A stretch of DNA of 5,506 nt from Patescibacteria group bacterium. Its GTDB lineage: Bacteria; Patescibacteriota; Minisyncoccia; Phycocordibacterales; UBA9973. Below, in pieces: positions 1 to 5,474 of this stretch (position 1 is its first letter; the number at the start of each line of letters is the position of its first letter). The notes below the pieces were generated by a model. That model did not search any database, was not told the DNA's origin, and was given only the letters and a program-made list of their open reading frames with translations. A program made the translations under genes and the position numbers. The stretch is taken from contig JAIEON010000078.1 of NCBI GenBank assembly GCA_019750345.1, positions 1 to 5,506 of the forward strand, read 5' to 3'.

Positions 1-60
1 AGTGGTTTTTCTCAACAATATGGATTAAAAAGAGGACAATCGTTCACGCTCAAAAGATGA
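1..60 (+). CDS. possible 3' end of an unidentified protein gene (5' part outside window)
   Basis: Frame 1 is open from the window edge to a TGA at 58-60 and gives a tail ending GQSFTLKR. Codon choice looks ordinary, and a terminator lies about 110 nt downstream, which suits the end of a + strand gene. I do not recognise the protein. Frame 3 is also open, to a TGA at 96-98, but it contains two Trp and an AGG codon in about 30 residues and looks less like coding sequence. Nothing decides firmly between them, and neither may be real. Confidence 0.25.
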   Translation, partial: SGFSQQYGLKRGQSFTLKR

Positions 61-170
61 TTTATTTCTCAGAGAACGAGGGTATGCTCAAAAAGTGATA
101 CCTATAAGACTTCCACGACATAAAACTTTACAACAAAAATTTTTTATATTATTAGCTCAAAATAGGTACC

Positions 171-198
171 AAAAAGTCTGTTCAGAGGACTTTTTTTT
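171..198 (+). terminator. rho-independent terminator upstream of the nrd operon
   Basis: AAAAAGTC (171-178) pairs perfectly with GACTTTTT (188-195) around a 9-nt loop, and the T-run continues to 198. It would end transcription of the gene entering from the left edge. On the opposite strand the hairpin is followed by five T, so weak bidirectional action is possible. The nrdB -10 candidate begins two bases after the T-run, so it insulates the operon from upstream transcription. Confidence 0.7.
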
Positions 199-199
199 G

Positions 200-205
200 T
201 ATACT
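200..205 (+). promoter_or_regulatory. candidate -10 element of the nrdB-nrdA operon
   Basis: TATACT lies immediately after the terminator T-run and predicts a start near 212 and a leader of about 35 nt. No good -35 box is visible at the usual spacing. The TG before the hexamer is directly adjacent, so this is not a proper extended -10. I looked for paired NrdR-type palindromes around it and saw none that convince. A GGGGA at 232-236, 10 nt before the ATG, is the likeliest ribosome binding site. Confidence 0.45.
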
Positions 206-246
206 ACTAGGAGTAAATTATTAACTTAAGTGGGGAAACTAGAGAG

Positions 247-1518
247 ATGACAATTACACTGATAAGAAAAAGAAGTGGATCAATCGATGCGTTTGATCGT
301 ACTCATATCGAGAAGGCAATAGTTAGTGCATATGAGGCTTCAAAAGTCTTTATCGATATTGTTTCATTGTCAGAACTGGTAGATAAGATAGTACTCACAC
401 TAGAAGCTGCGTATACAGGGGAACATGTTCCTGGTGTAGAAGATGTGCAAGACGTAGTAGAAAAAGAAATCGCTGCCAAGGGTGATTTTGAAGTTGCTAA
501 AGCATATGTGCTTTACCGAGAGGAGCGAGCTCAGGGAAGAAAGCGCGATATCTTTAAGAAGCGAGTCCACCTGAAGCCCTATGAATATCCAGAGCTCTAT
601 GACTACGTAGACGCAGTGCGACACTCGTATTGGATACATACAGAATTCAACTTTGTCAGCGATGTTCAAGACTTCCAAGTCAATGTTAATGAAATAGAGC
701 GAAATGCTATTAAGAACTCAATGCTTGCTATTGCGCAAATCGAAGTAGCAATCAAAACATTTTGGGGAGATATTTATAAACGTTTACCAAAACCGGAAAT
801 TGGTGCGGTAGGAGCAACATTTGCAGAAAGTGAAGTACGACACACCGATGCCTACGCACACTTGCTCGAAATACTAGGGCTCAATGAATCGTTTAAAAGT
901 ATTGACGACATTCCAGTTCTTATCAAACGTGTTCAATACTTAGAAAAATCTTTAGCAACGGCTCGGAGTGAAGATGATAGGGAATACAGCCAGTCAATTT
1001 TATTGTTCTCATTATTTATAGAACACGTTTCACTCTTCTCGCAGTTCCTTATCATGATGTCGTTTAACAAATATAAAAATTTGTTTAAAGGAATATCAAA
1101 TGCAGTAGAAGCTACTTCAAAAGAAGAACAGATTCATGGACTGTTTGGAATTGACCTCATCAATATTATCAAACAAGAAAAACCAGAATGGTTTGATGAA
1201 GCATTTGAAGAATCAGTGATCAAGATTTGTGAAGAAGCCTTGGAGTCAGAAACTCAGGTAGTAGAATGGATTTTTGAAAAAGGTGAACTAGAGTTTATCT
1301 CTAAAGCAGTAGTTCTAGAATTTATTAAGCAACGATTTAATAACTCATTACAAAGTATCGGTATCCGTAAGATTTTTGATACAGATGAGGCGTTACTCAA
1401 AGAATCAGAATGGTTTTATGATGAAGTTATTGCAACCAAACACGGAGACTTCTTCAATAAACGATCGATCAACTACAACAAAAAGAATAAAAGTATCACA
1501 AGCGATGATCTCTTTTAA
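247..1518 (+). CDS. nrdB: class I ribonucleotide reductase radical-generating subunit NrdB with N-terminal ATP-cone (class Id-like)
   Basis: This 423-aa protein carries the dimetal/radical site that starts reduction of ribonucleotides to deoxyribonucleotides in the cytosolic NrdA-NrdB complex. Residues about 3-95 form an ATP-cone: a basic start with FDR at 16-18, then VQDVVEKEI and the closing VAKAYVLYREERA. The ferritin-like R2 domain follows. By alignment to E. coli R2 the metal ligands are E166, E196, H199, E259, E294 and H297. Tyr203 stands at the Y122 position and W129 at the W48 position. Y410 may act as the Y356-like relay, and the tail ends SDDLF. The first ligand is Glu rather than the Asp of class Ia, and the QIEVAIKTFWGDIYK block resembles Bacteroidota class Id enzymes that use a Mn(III)/Mn(IV) centre; the cofactor here is inferred. 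The extra length over about 320-375 aa is the cone. The chosen ATG fits the cone's first strand. nrdA follows after 42 nt, past a TAA-TAG double stop. Confidence 0.95.
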   Translation: MTITLIRKRSGSIDAFDRTHIEKAIVSAYEASKVFIDIVSLSELVDKIVLTLEAAYTGEHVPGVEDVQDVVEKEIAAKGDFEVAKAYVLYREERAQGRKRDIFKKRVHLKPYEYPELYDYVDAVRHSYWIHTEFNFVSDVQDFQVNVNEIERNAIKNSMLAIAQIEVAIKTFWGDIYKRLPKPEIGAVGATFAESEVRHTDAYAHLLEILGLNESFKSIDDIPVLIKRVQYLEKSLATARSEDDREYSQSILLFSLFIEHVSLFSQFLIMMSFNKYKNLFKGISNAVEATSKEEQIHGLFGIDLINIIKQEKPEWFDEAFEESVIKICEEALESETQVVEWIFEKGELEFISKAVVLEFIKQRFNNSLQSIGIRKIFDTDEALLKESEWFYDEVIATKHGDFFNKRSINYNKKNKSITSDDLF

Positions 1519-1560
1519 TAGAAATCGCAGTAATTAATAGAGTAACTATAGAAACATCAT

Positions 1561-3288
1561 ATGTATTGGCTAAACGAAAACAGTAGAAAATTTTTATCAA
1601 AAGGATATCTGGTAGGGGATACTACTGCTGAAGAACGCATCCGTGAGATTGCAGAAATCGCTGAGCGACACCTCAACAAACCTGGGTTCGCGAACAAGTT
1701 TTATGACTATATGTCTCGAGGATTTTATTCACTCGCGAGTCCTGTCTGGTCTAACTATGGTCAAACACGTGGTTTGCCTATTAGTTGTTTTGGAAGTTAT
1801 GTAGGAGATGATATGTCTCGTATTCTGTATACTCACGCCGAAGTAGGAATGATGACAAAGTATGGAGGAGGAACATCATTGTATTTTGGTGGTCTTCGTC
1901 CTCGTGGCGCAGTTATCAAAGATAACGGTCATTCTTCTGGGTCAGTGCATTTTATGGAGCTCTTCGATAATCTTATTAGTATTGTTAGTCAGGGGTCTGT
2001 CAGACGAGGACATGTCGCACCGTACCTTCCTGTGGAGCATGGTGACATAGAAGAATTTTTAAATATTGGTAAAGAAGGTCATCCTATTCAAGATTCAACC
2101 TACGCAGTTACTGTAGGAGACGATTGGCTCAAGGCTATGGTGGATGGAGATCAGGACAAGCGTAAAATCTGGGCGAAGATTATCCAGCGCAGAACAGAGA
2201 TAGGATACCCGTACATTCTTTTTAGTGATACCGTAAACAATAATACTGTTGATGTGTATAAAGATAAAAAGATGAAAATCCATGGAAGTAATCTGTGTTC
2301 TGAAATCTGTCTTCCTTCAGATGATGACATTTCATTCGTATGCTGTTTGTCTTCTATCAACCTTCGTCACTACAACGAATGGAAAGATACAGATGCAGTA
2401 GAAACACTCACCTTGTTCCTCGACACCGTCATCACTGATTTTGCAGAACGTCTCGAAAGCATGCGCGATAGTGAAGATCCTCAGAAACAGTCAGCCTTTT
2501 TGTTTATGAAGCGTGCGTATAAATTTGCTACAGAACACCGAGCGCTCGGTCTTGGAGTATTGGGATGGCACACATTCCTTCAAGAAAGTAATATTGCCAT
2601 GGAAAGCCCAGAAGCATCAGCGCTGAATGAAGAAATCTTTTCTCTCATCAAAGATCGCGCATACAAAGCTTCAGAACAAATGGCAAAGGATTATGGTGAA
2701 CCAGAAATCCTCAAGGGTTACGGTCGTCGCAACACCACACTTCTTGCTGTTGCACCAACAACTTCTTCTGCATTTATCCTCGGACAGGTATCGCAAAGTA
2801 TTGAGCCGTTGATGTCGAACTGTTTTGTGAAAGATGTCGACAAGATGAAGGTCACTATCAAAAACCCAACACTTGAAGCATTACTTGAAGAAAAAGGATA
2901 TAACTCTACAGAAGTATGGGGCAATATTCGTGATAACGATGGATCAGTACAACATCTTGATTTCTTGACCGATCATGAGAAACAAGTGTTCCGAACATTT
3001 AGTGAAATTGATCAAAAGGTAATCATTGAACAAGCGGGGACTCGTCAAAAATATATTGACCAAGCACAGTCACTGAACATCATGATTGACCCGAGTGTAT
3101 CTGCGAAAGATCTTAACTCTCTGTACTTGTACGCATGGGAGAAAGGAATTAAAACTCTTTACTACCAGCACAGTATGAATGCTGCACAACAATTTGGAAG
3201 AAAGAAATTACAGGAAGCTGTTGAAGCAAATAAACCCAAGGTAATTATTCTCAACCAAGATACAAACTGCGCTAGTTGCGAAGCATAA
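1561..3288 (+). CDS. nrdA: class I ribonucleotide reductase catalytic subunit NrdA lacking an ATP-cone
   Basis: This 575-aa protein is the catalytic partner of the preceding NrdB and reduces nucleoside diphosphates in the cytosol. The key residues are present: C76 in PISCFGSY and C261 in VCCLSSINL form the redox pair. N244, C246 and E248 in NLCSE give the thiyl-radical Cys with its Asn and Glu partners. Y534-Y535 in KTLYYQHS form the radical relay. The C-terminal CxxC (C570, C573) passes electrons from thioredoxin or glutaredoxin. The protein starts directly at the helical domain (NENSRKFLS) and is about 185 aa shorter than E. coli NrdA, mainly because it has no N-terminal ATP-cone. Overall activity control therefore has to come through NrdB. 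No clear Shine-Dalgarno precedes the ATG, so it is probably expressed from the nrdB transcript. A strong terminator begins 9 nt after the stop. I am confident of the family; the exact NrdA subclass is a guess. Confidence 0.96.
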   Translation: MYWLNENSRKFLSKGYLVGDTTAEERIREIAEIAERHLNKPGFANKFYDYMSRGFYSLASPVWSNYGQTRGLPISCFGSYVGDDMSRILYTHAEVGMMTKYGGGTSLYFGGLRPRGAVIKDNGHSSGSVHFMELFDNLISIVSQGSVRRGHVAPYLPVEHGDIEEFLNIGKEGHPIQDSTYAVTVGDDWLKAMVDGDQDKRKIWAKIIQRRTEIGYPYILFSDTVNNNTVDVYKDKKMKIHGSNLCSEICLPSDDDISFVCCLSSINLRHYNEWKDTDAVETLTLFLDTVITDFAERLESMRDSEDPQKQSAFLFMKRAYKFATEHRALGLGVLGWHTFLQESNIAMESPEASALNEEIFSLIKDRAYKASEQMAKDYGEPEILKGYGRRNTTLLAVAPTTSSAFILGQVSQSIEPLMSNCFVKDVDKMKVTIKNPTLEALLEEKGYNSTEVWGNIRDNDGSVQHLDFLTDHEKQVFRTFSEIDQKVIIEQAGTRQKYIDQAQSLNIMIDPSVSAKDLNSLYLYAWEKGIKTLYYQHSMNAAQQFGRKKLQEAVEANKPKVIILNQDTNCASCEA

Positions 3289-3296
3289 TACTCTCC

Positions 3297-3327
3297 AAAA
3301 TTCCTCCCTTCTGGGAGGAATTTTGTT
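3297..3327 (+). terminator. rho-independent terminator of the nrdB-nrdA operon
   Basis: AAAATTCCTCCC (3297-3308) pairs perfectly over 12 bp with 3313-3324 around a TTCT loop. The 3' arm ends in TTTT followed by GTT. It starts 9 nt after the nrdA stop. Its last bases overlap the extended -10 promoter of the next gene, so terminator and promoter are fused. Confidence 0.9.
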
Positions 3328-3332
3328 ATACT
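3324..3332 (+). promoter_or_regulatory. extended -10 promoter of pilin gene 1
   Basis: TGTTATACT matches TGnTATAAT. Counting the hexamer's last base as -7, +1 falls on 3339, exactly the A of the ATG, so the mRNA should be leaderless. The -35 region lies in the nrdA terminator hairpin and has no TTGACA-like box. The same arrangement recurs before the three other pilin genes. Confidence 0.7.
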
Positions 3333-3338
3333 AGTATT

Positions 3339-3908
3339 ATGAAAAAAGAAGGTGGATTTACCCTCATCGAACTCCTTGTGGTTATTGCTATCATTGGAAT
3401 TTTGGCGAGTGTGATACTTGCCAGTTTGGGTAAATCAAGAGAGAAGGCTAGAGTTGTAAATGCTGTAAGTGGTCTCCGTGAGATAGAAAAGGCACTTAAT
3501 CTCGTGTACAACGATCGGGGCTGCTGGCCGAGGGAAGGTATCGCAAGTGCTTGTACTTTCGGAGTGGCGTTGAATCCTACTATCGCCGCACTTATTTCGG
3601 GAGGTTCTGGTTTGGAGAACTATCTTAAATCTTCACCAGCGTTTCTTCTTCCTAGTGTTGATGCGGGAGAGGGATTAGGCTATCATTATGACAATGATGG
3701 GGACGCTCATGATCCCACGTCTTGTACCTCAGCGCTCAATGCAAATGCCGGGGTTAATATCTTTGTTCCTTCTGATGTCGCAACGTACGAACTGCTCAAT
3801 ACTGTCATAGATAGAGATGTGAATCCTTCCACCACCACTGCGATGTATTGCGGTAAGGTGCGCTGGAATGGTACCAACATTATGTATAGCATCAGTAATA
3901 CACAATAA
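3339..3908 (+). CDS. type IV pilin/pseudopilin (GspG/PilA-like), paralogue 1
   Basis: This 189-aa prepilin has a six-residue leader (MKKEGG) that a PilD-type prepilin peptidase would cut at G6|F7. FTLIE follows, with Glu at mature position 5 (E11) and a hydrophobic helix to about residue 30 that anchors the subunit in the membrane and packs the fibre core. The globular part has four cysteines (C62, C72, C129, C171), perhaps two disulfides. An acidic DNDGD loop (118-122) could bind Ca2+, and an IDRD motif lies at 157-160. It ends SISNTQ, almost as in the next gene. The frame is open upstream to an ATG at 3276 inside nrdA, but that start would put 21 extra residues before the leader. The ATG at 3339 gives a normal leader and sits exactly at the predicted transcription start. 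Whether it is a pilus subunit, secretion pseudopilin or DNA-uptake pilin cannot be told from sequence. Confidence 0.9.
   Translation: MKKEGGFTLIELLVVIAIIGILASVILASLGKSREKARVVNAVSGLREIEKALNLVYNDRGCWPREGIASACTFGVALNPTIAALISGGSGLENYLKSSPAFLLPSVDAGEGLGYHYDNDGDAHDPTSCTSALNANAGVNIFVPSDVATYELLNTVIDRDVNPSTTTAMYCGKVRWNGTNIMYSISNTQ
3399..3420 (+). repeat. 22-nt block identical to 3997-4018 in the next pilin gene
   Basis: This stretch encodes the end of the N-terminal helix (ILASVIL) in pilin 1, and every base recurs at 3997-4018 in pilin 2, including synonymous positions. The surrounding helix-coding DNA is also close, while the globular-domain DNA has diverged widely. It reflects tandem duplication, with later conversion or constraint on the 5' part. 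Confidence 0.8.
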
Positions 3909-3915
3909 TTGAACA

Positions 3916-3924
3916 TGCTATAAT
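3916..3924 (+). promoter_or_regulatory. extended -10 promoter of pilin gene 2
   Basis: TGCTATAAT is a perfect TGnTATAAT in the 22-nt gap between pilins 1 and 2. The predicted +1 is 3931, the A of the ATG, so the transcript should be leaderless. No -35 box is visible. The 12-base string ATGCTATAATTT (3915-3926) recurs at 5457-5468 before pilin 4. Confidence 0.72.
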
Positions 3925-3930
3925 TTAGAT

Positions 3931-4494
3931 ATGAAACATTCCTTCAAAAGTGGCTTCACCCTCATCGAGCTCCTTGTCGTTATTGCGATTATCGGTATTT
4001 TGGCGAGTGTGATACTTGTCTCTCTTTCTACTACTAGAGAGAAAGCACGAGTAACCAGAACAGTTCAAGAATTTAAGGAAATAGAAAAAGCCATTTCCTT
4101 ATTGGTGACTGATTTAGGTTGTTACCCAACAGAAGGAGGAGTAGGTGGTTGTTCACCTATAGCTACAGCTAACCCAACCATTAATCAAATACTCAGCGCC
4201 AATATTGGTCTACAAAAATATATAGGTTCAGTCGATTTGTCACCATTAGGATCGGCATATTATTATGATAACGAAGGTGATGTTGTTACAACCTGTAGTG
4301 CTGGTCAGGTTAATAATGGCGTTGGAATATTTTTATCATTTCCAGATTCAATTATTGCAGGAGAAAAGTATGCAGCACTTAATGCTGTCATAGACCGAGA
4401 TACAGATTCTACGACAAACCAAGCAAGATTTTGCGGAAAGATTTGGTGGGGTGGAGGAACGACCGTTCGTTATCATCTGAGTAATACTCAATAA
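3931..4494 (+). CDS. type IV pilin/pseudopilin (GspG/PilA-like), paralogue 2
   Basis: This 187-aa prepilin has an eight-residue leader (MKHSFKSG) cut before F9, then FTLIE with E13 at mature position 5 and a hydrophobic helix to about residue 31. It is the tandem paralogue of the preceding gene. It shares REKAR after the helix, EIEKA, a Cys pair (C64, C74), an acidic DNEGD loop (113-117), C122, IDRD (154-157), FCGK with C168, and the ending LSNTQ. The middle of the globular domain has diverged strongly, as expected for a surface-exposed subunit. It starts 22 nt after paralogue 1 and has its own promoter. No terminator lies between its stop and rnpB, so some transcripts may run into the RNA gene. 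Which assembly system it serves is unknown; no pilus ATPase or platform gene lies in the window. Confidence 0.9.
   Translation: MKHSFKSGFTLIELLVVIAIIGILASVILVSLSTTREKARVTRTVQEFKEIEKAISLLVTDLGCYPTEGGVGGCSPIATANPTINQILSANIGLQKYIGSVDLSPLGSAYYYDNEGDVVTTCSAGQVNNGVGIFLSFPDSIIAGEKYAALNAVIDRDTDSTTNQARFCGKIWWGGGTTVRYHLSNTQ
3997..4018 (+). repeat. 22-nt block identical to 3399-3420 in the preceding pilin gene
   Basis: This is the second copy of the identical helix-coding block in the tandem pilin pair. The direct-repeat distance is 598 nt. Recombination between copies would delete or fuse the two genes while keeping a functional N-terminus. Confidence 0.8.
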
Positions 4495-4510
4495 CACTTT
4501 ACTTTTTATT

Positions 4511-4520
4511 TGTTTACTAT
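4511..4520 (+). promoter_or_regulatory. weak candidate promoter of rnpB
   Basis: TGTTTACTAT contains a TACTAT -10 candidate (4515-4520) with a TG two bases upstream, one more than the extended -10 ideal. It predicts +1 near 4527, just before the P1 helix of RNase P RNA. No good -35 is seen. The site lies 17 nt after the pilin 2 stop. Confidence 0.4.
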
Positions 4521-4527
4521 AGAGTAT

Positions 4528-4850
4528 CAGTGTTGTACCGCTTGATCGCTCTTGATTCAGAAATTGAGTCAGGAGAGGAAAGTCCGAACACATACCAATT
4601 CAATTTGGAAAAGTAGTGGGTAATTCCCATCGTGTGCAAACACCGAGGTGCGAACAGTGACGCCGGAGCAGAAATGCAATGGAATCCCTAGCGGATTAAT
4701 TTGTATGGCAACATACGAAATGAAACGGCTAAATCCTTACTCGTGTGCAAGGCCGTGTCCCGCAAGGGAAGTGCTGCTAGAGGTGGTTGGTAACAACCAT
4801 CCCAGATAAATGATCATCAAAACAGAATTCGGCTTACGAGTACAACAACA
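4528..4850 (+). ncRNA. rnpB: RNase P RNA, reduced bacterial form
   Basis: This is the catalytic RNA that removes 5' leaders from precursor tRNAs together with the RnpA protein. The hallmark GAGGAAAGTCCG (4575-4586) and ACAGAATTCGGCTTA (4822-4836) form the P4 core, with CCGAA pairing TTCGG as a compensated change from the usual CCGGG/CCCGG. P1 closes the ends (4531-4538 with 4840-4847) and P3 is CTCTTGATTC with GAGTCAGGAG. Other elements are a P12-like hairpin with a GCAA loop (4700-4719), the conserved GCAAGGCC (4747-4754), P18 with a GTAA loop (4782-4801) and CAGATAAATGAT before the 3' core. At about 320 nt it is shorter than E. coli (377). Where E. coli has P13/P14, only a few bases separate the P12-like stem from the CTAAATCC segment. 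The P15-P17 arm is reduced to CCC-GCAA-GGG. Ends are approximate, and assignment to class A is likely but not certain. Confidence 0.93.
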
Positions 4851-4852
4851 CG

Positions 4853-4885
4853 AAAAAACATCCTGCAACGGATGTTTTTTCTTTT
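4853..4885 (+). terminator. rho-independent terminator of rnpB
   Basis: AAAAAACATCC (4853-4863) pairs perfectly over 11 bp with GGATGTTTTTT (4870-4880) around TGCAAC, followed by CTTTT. It begins a few bases after the RNase P P1 helix and separates rnpB from pilin gene 3. Confidence 0.9.
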
Positions 4886-4913
4886 GATATCTACTATATA
4901 AGGTATGTAGCCA

Positions 4914-4922
4914 TGGTATACT
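4914..4922 (+). promoter_or_regulatory. extended -10 promoter of pilin gene 3
   Basis: TGGTATACT matches TGnTATAAT. The predicted +1 is about 4929, leaving a leader of about three bases before the ATG at 4932, so translation would be effectively leaderless. No -35 hexamer is visible at 17 nt spacing. The nearest TTGATA (4884-4889) is too far upstream. Confidence 0.65.
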
Positions 4923-4931
4923 CAGTACATA

Positions 4932-5432
4932 ATGAGTTACTCATACAAAAGTCAGAAAGGCTTTACGCTCATCGAACTTCTTGTCGTTATTGCAGTTATA
5001 GGAGTATTAGCTGCGGTTGTATTATCTAGTTTAAACACTGCTCGAGCGAAAGCGCGTGATGCGAAACGCTTACAAGATATGCAGACTATACGTACAGCGC
5101 TCACTATGTATCATAGTGACTATGGGTGTATTCCTGTTACCAGTGGTACTACTTGTGGACCAGCACAAGGAATCTATTCTGCAGCTGATGCAGGGGCGTG
5201 GGAATATAGTTCTCAAGGAGGGTTTATGGGGTTCTTGGAAACAGCGGGGTATCTTTCAAAGGTACCGGTTGACCCAATCAATAACATGACTGGCGACAGT
5301 ACTCCGGCAGGAACATTTTCATACAAATATTTTTGTTACCCGACTGGACCAGTCCTTGGGTATTATAAAGAATCAGGAGGGTGGGGGCTCCGTCAGTATA
5401 TTACTGCCATAGATGGCTTTACGTGTAAATAA
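4932..5432 (+). CDS. type IV pilin/pseudopilin, GspG-like (third member)
   Basis: This 166-aa prepilin has a ten-residue leader (MSYSYKSQKG) cut before F11. FTLIE follows with E15 at mature position 5, and a hydrophobic helix runs to about residue 34. The next segment, ARAKARDAKRLQDMQTIRTA, is typical of GspG/PilA-like pilins, as is the YLSKVPVDPIN motif (107-117) near the usual calcium-binding part of major pseudopilins. Four cysteines (C66, C75, C135, C165) could form two disulfides, including one that ties down the C-terminus, since C165 is the penultimate residue. The C-terminal half does not resemble the two upstream paralogues, so this is a separate subfamily. It follows the rnpB terminator and has its own promoter. 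It may be a major subunit with the others as minor ones, but abundance cannot be judged here. Confidence 0.9.
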   Translation: MSYSYKSQKGFTLIELLVVIAVIGVLAAVVLSSLNTARAKARDAKRLQDMQTIRTALTMYHSDYGCIPVTSGTTCGPAQGIYSAADAGAWEYSSQGGFMGFLETAGYLSKVPVDPINNMTGDSTPAGTFSYKYFCYPTGPVLGYYKESGGWGLRQYITAIDGFTCK

Positions 5433-5457
5433 ATAGTCATATTTATTTTTTATAAAA

Positions 5458-5466
5458 TGCTATAAT
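5458..5466 (+). promoter_or_regulatory. extended -10 promoter of pilin gene 4
   Basis: TGCTATAAT is a perfect TGnTATAAT. The predicted +1 is about 5473, two bases before the ATG at 5475. The surrounding 12 bases are identical to those before pilin 2. The 42-nt gap after pilin 3 has A/T-rich sequence but no convincing terminator. Confidence 0.68.
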
Positions 5467-5474
5467 TTTTGAAT

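Noticed and set aside
127..152. TTTACA with TATATT/TATTAT as a promoter
   Set aside because: The spacing is only 12-14 nt and the terminator at 171-198 would stop its transcript almost at once; an attenuator role would be pure speculation.
48..170. GCTCAAAA recurring at 48, about 85 and about 155
   Set aside because: Eight bases in AT-rich DNA with irregular spacing; chance is sufficient and no CRISPR-like or iteron structure is visible.
102..170. Short minus-strand frame starting MSWKSYRYH
   Set aside because: Only about 20 codons, no ribosome site and no recognisable product.
199..246. Possible NrdR box before nrdB (TACTACTAGGAGTA)
   Set aside because: The dyad is imperfect, does not fit the usual 16-bp NrdR box, and no second box is seen at a suitable distance.
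400..678. 92-aa open frame on the minus strand inside nrdB
   Set aside because: It lies fully within a well-supported gene, has no recognisable domain and no promoter or ribosome site; it is a shadow of nrdB coding sequence.
2095..2360. Overlapping minus-strand frames inside nrdA
   Set aside because: Both are shadows of conserved NrdA coding sequence, with no independent support.
3276..3338. Upstream in-frame ATG for pilin 1 at 3276
   Set aside because: It would overlap the nrdA 3' end, run through the terminator hairpin and add 21 residues before a normal prepilin leader; the ATG at 3339 matches the family and the promoter.
5433..5457. A/T-rich inverted repeat after pilin 3 as a terminator
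   Set aside because: The possible stem is five A-T pairs without GC, too weak to call.
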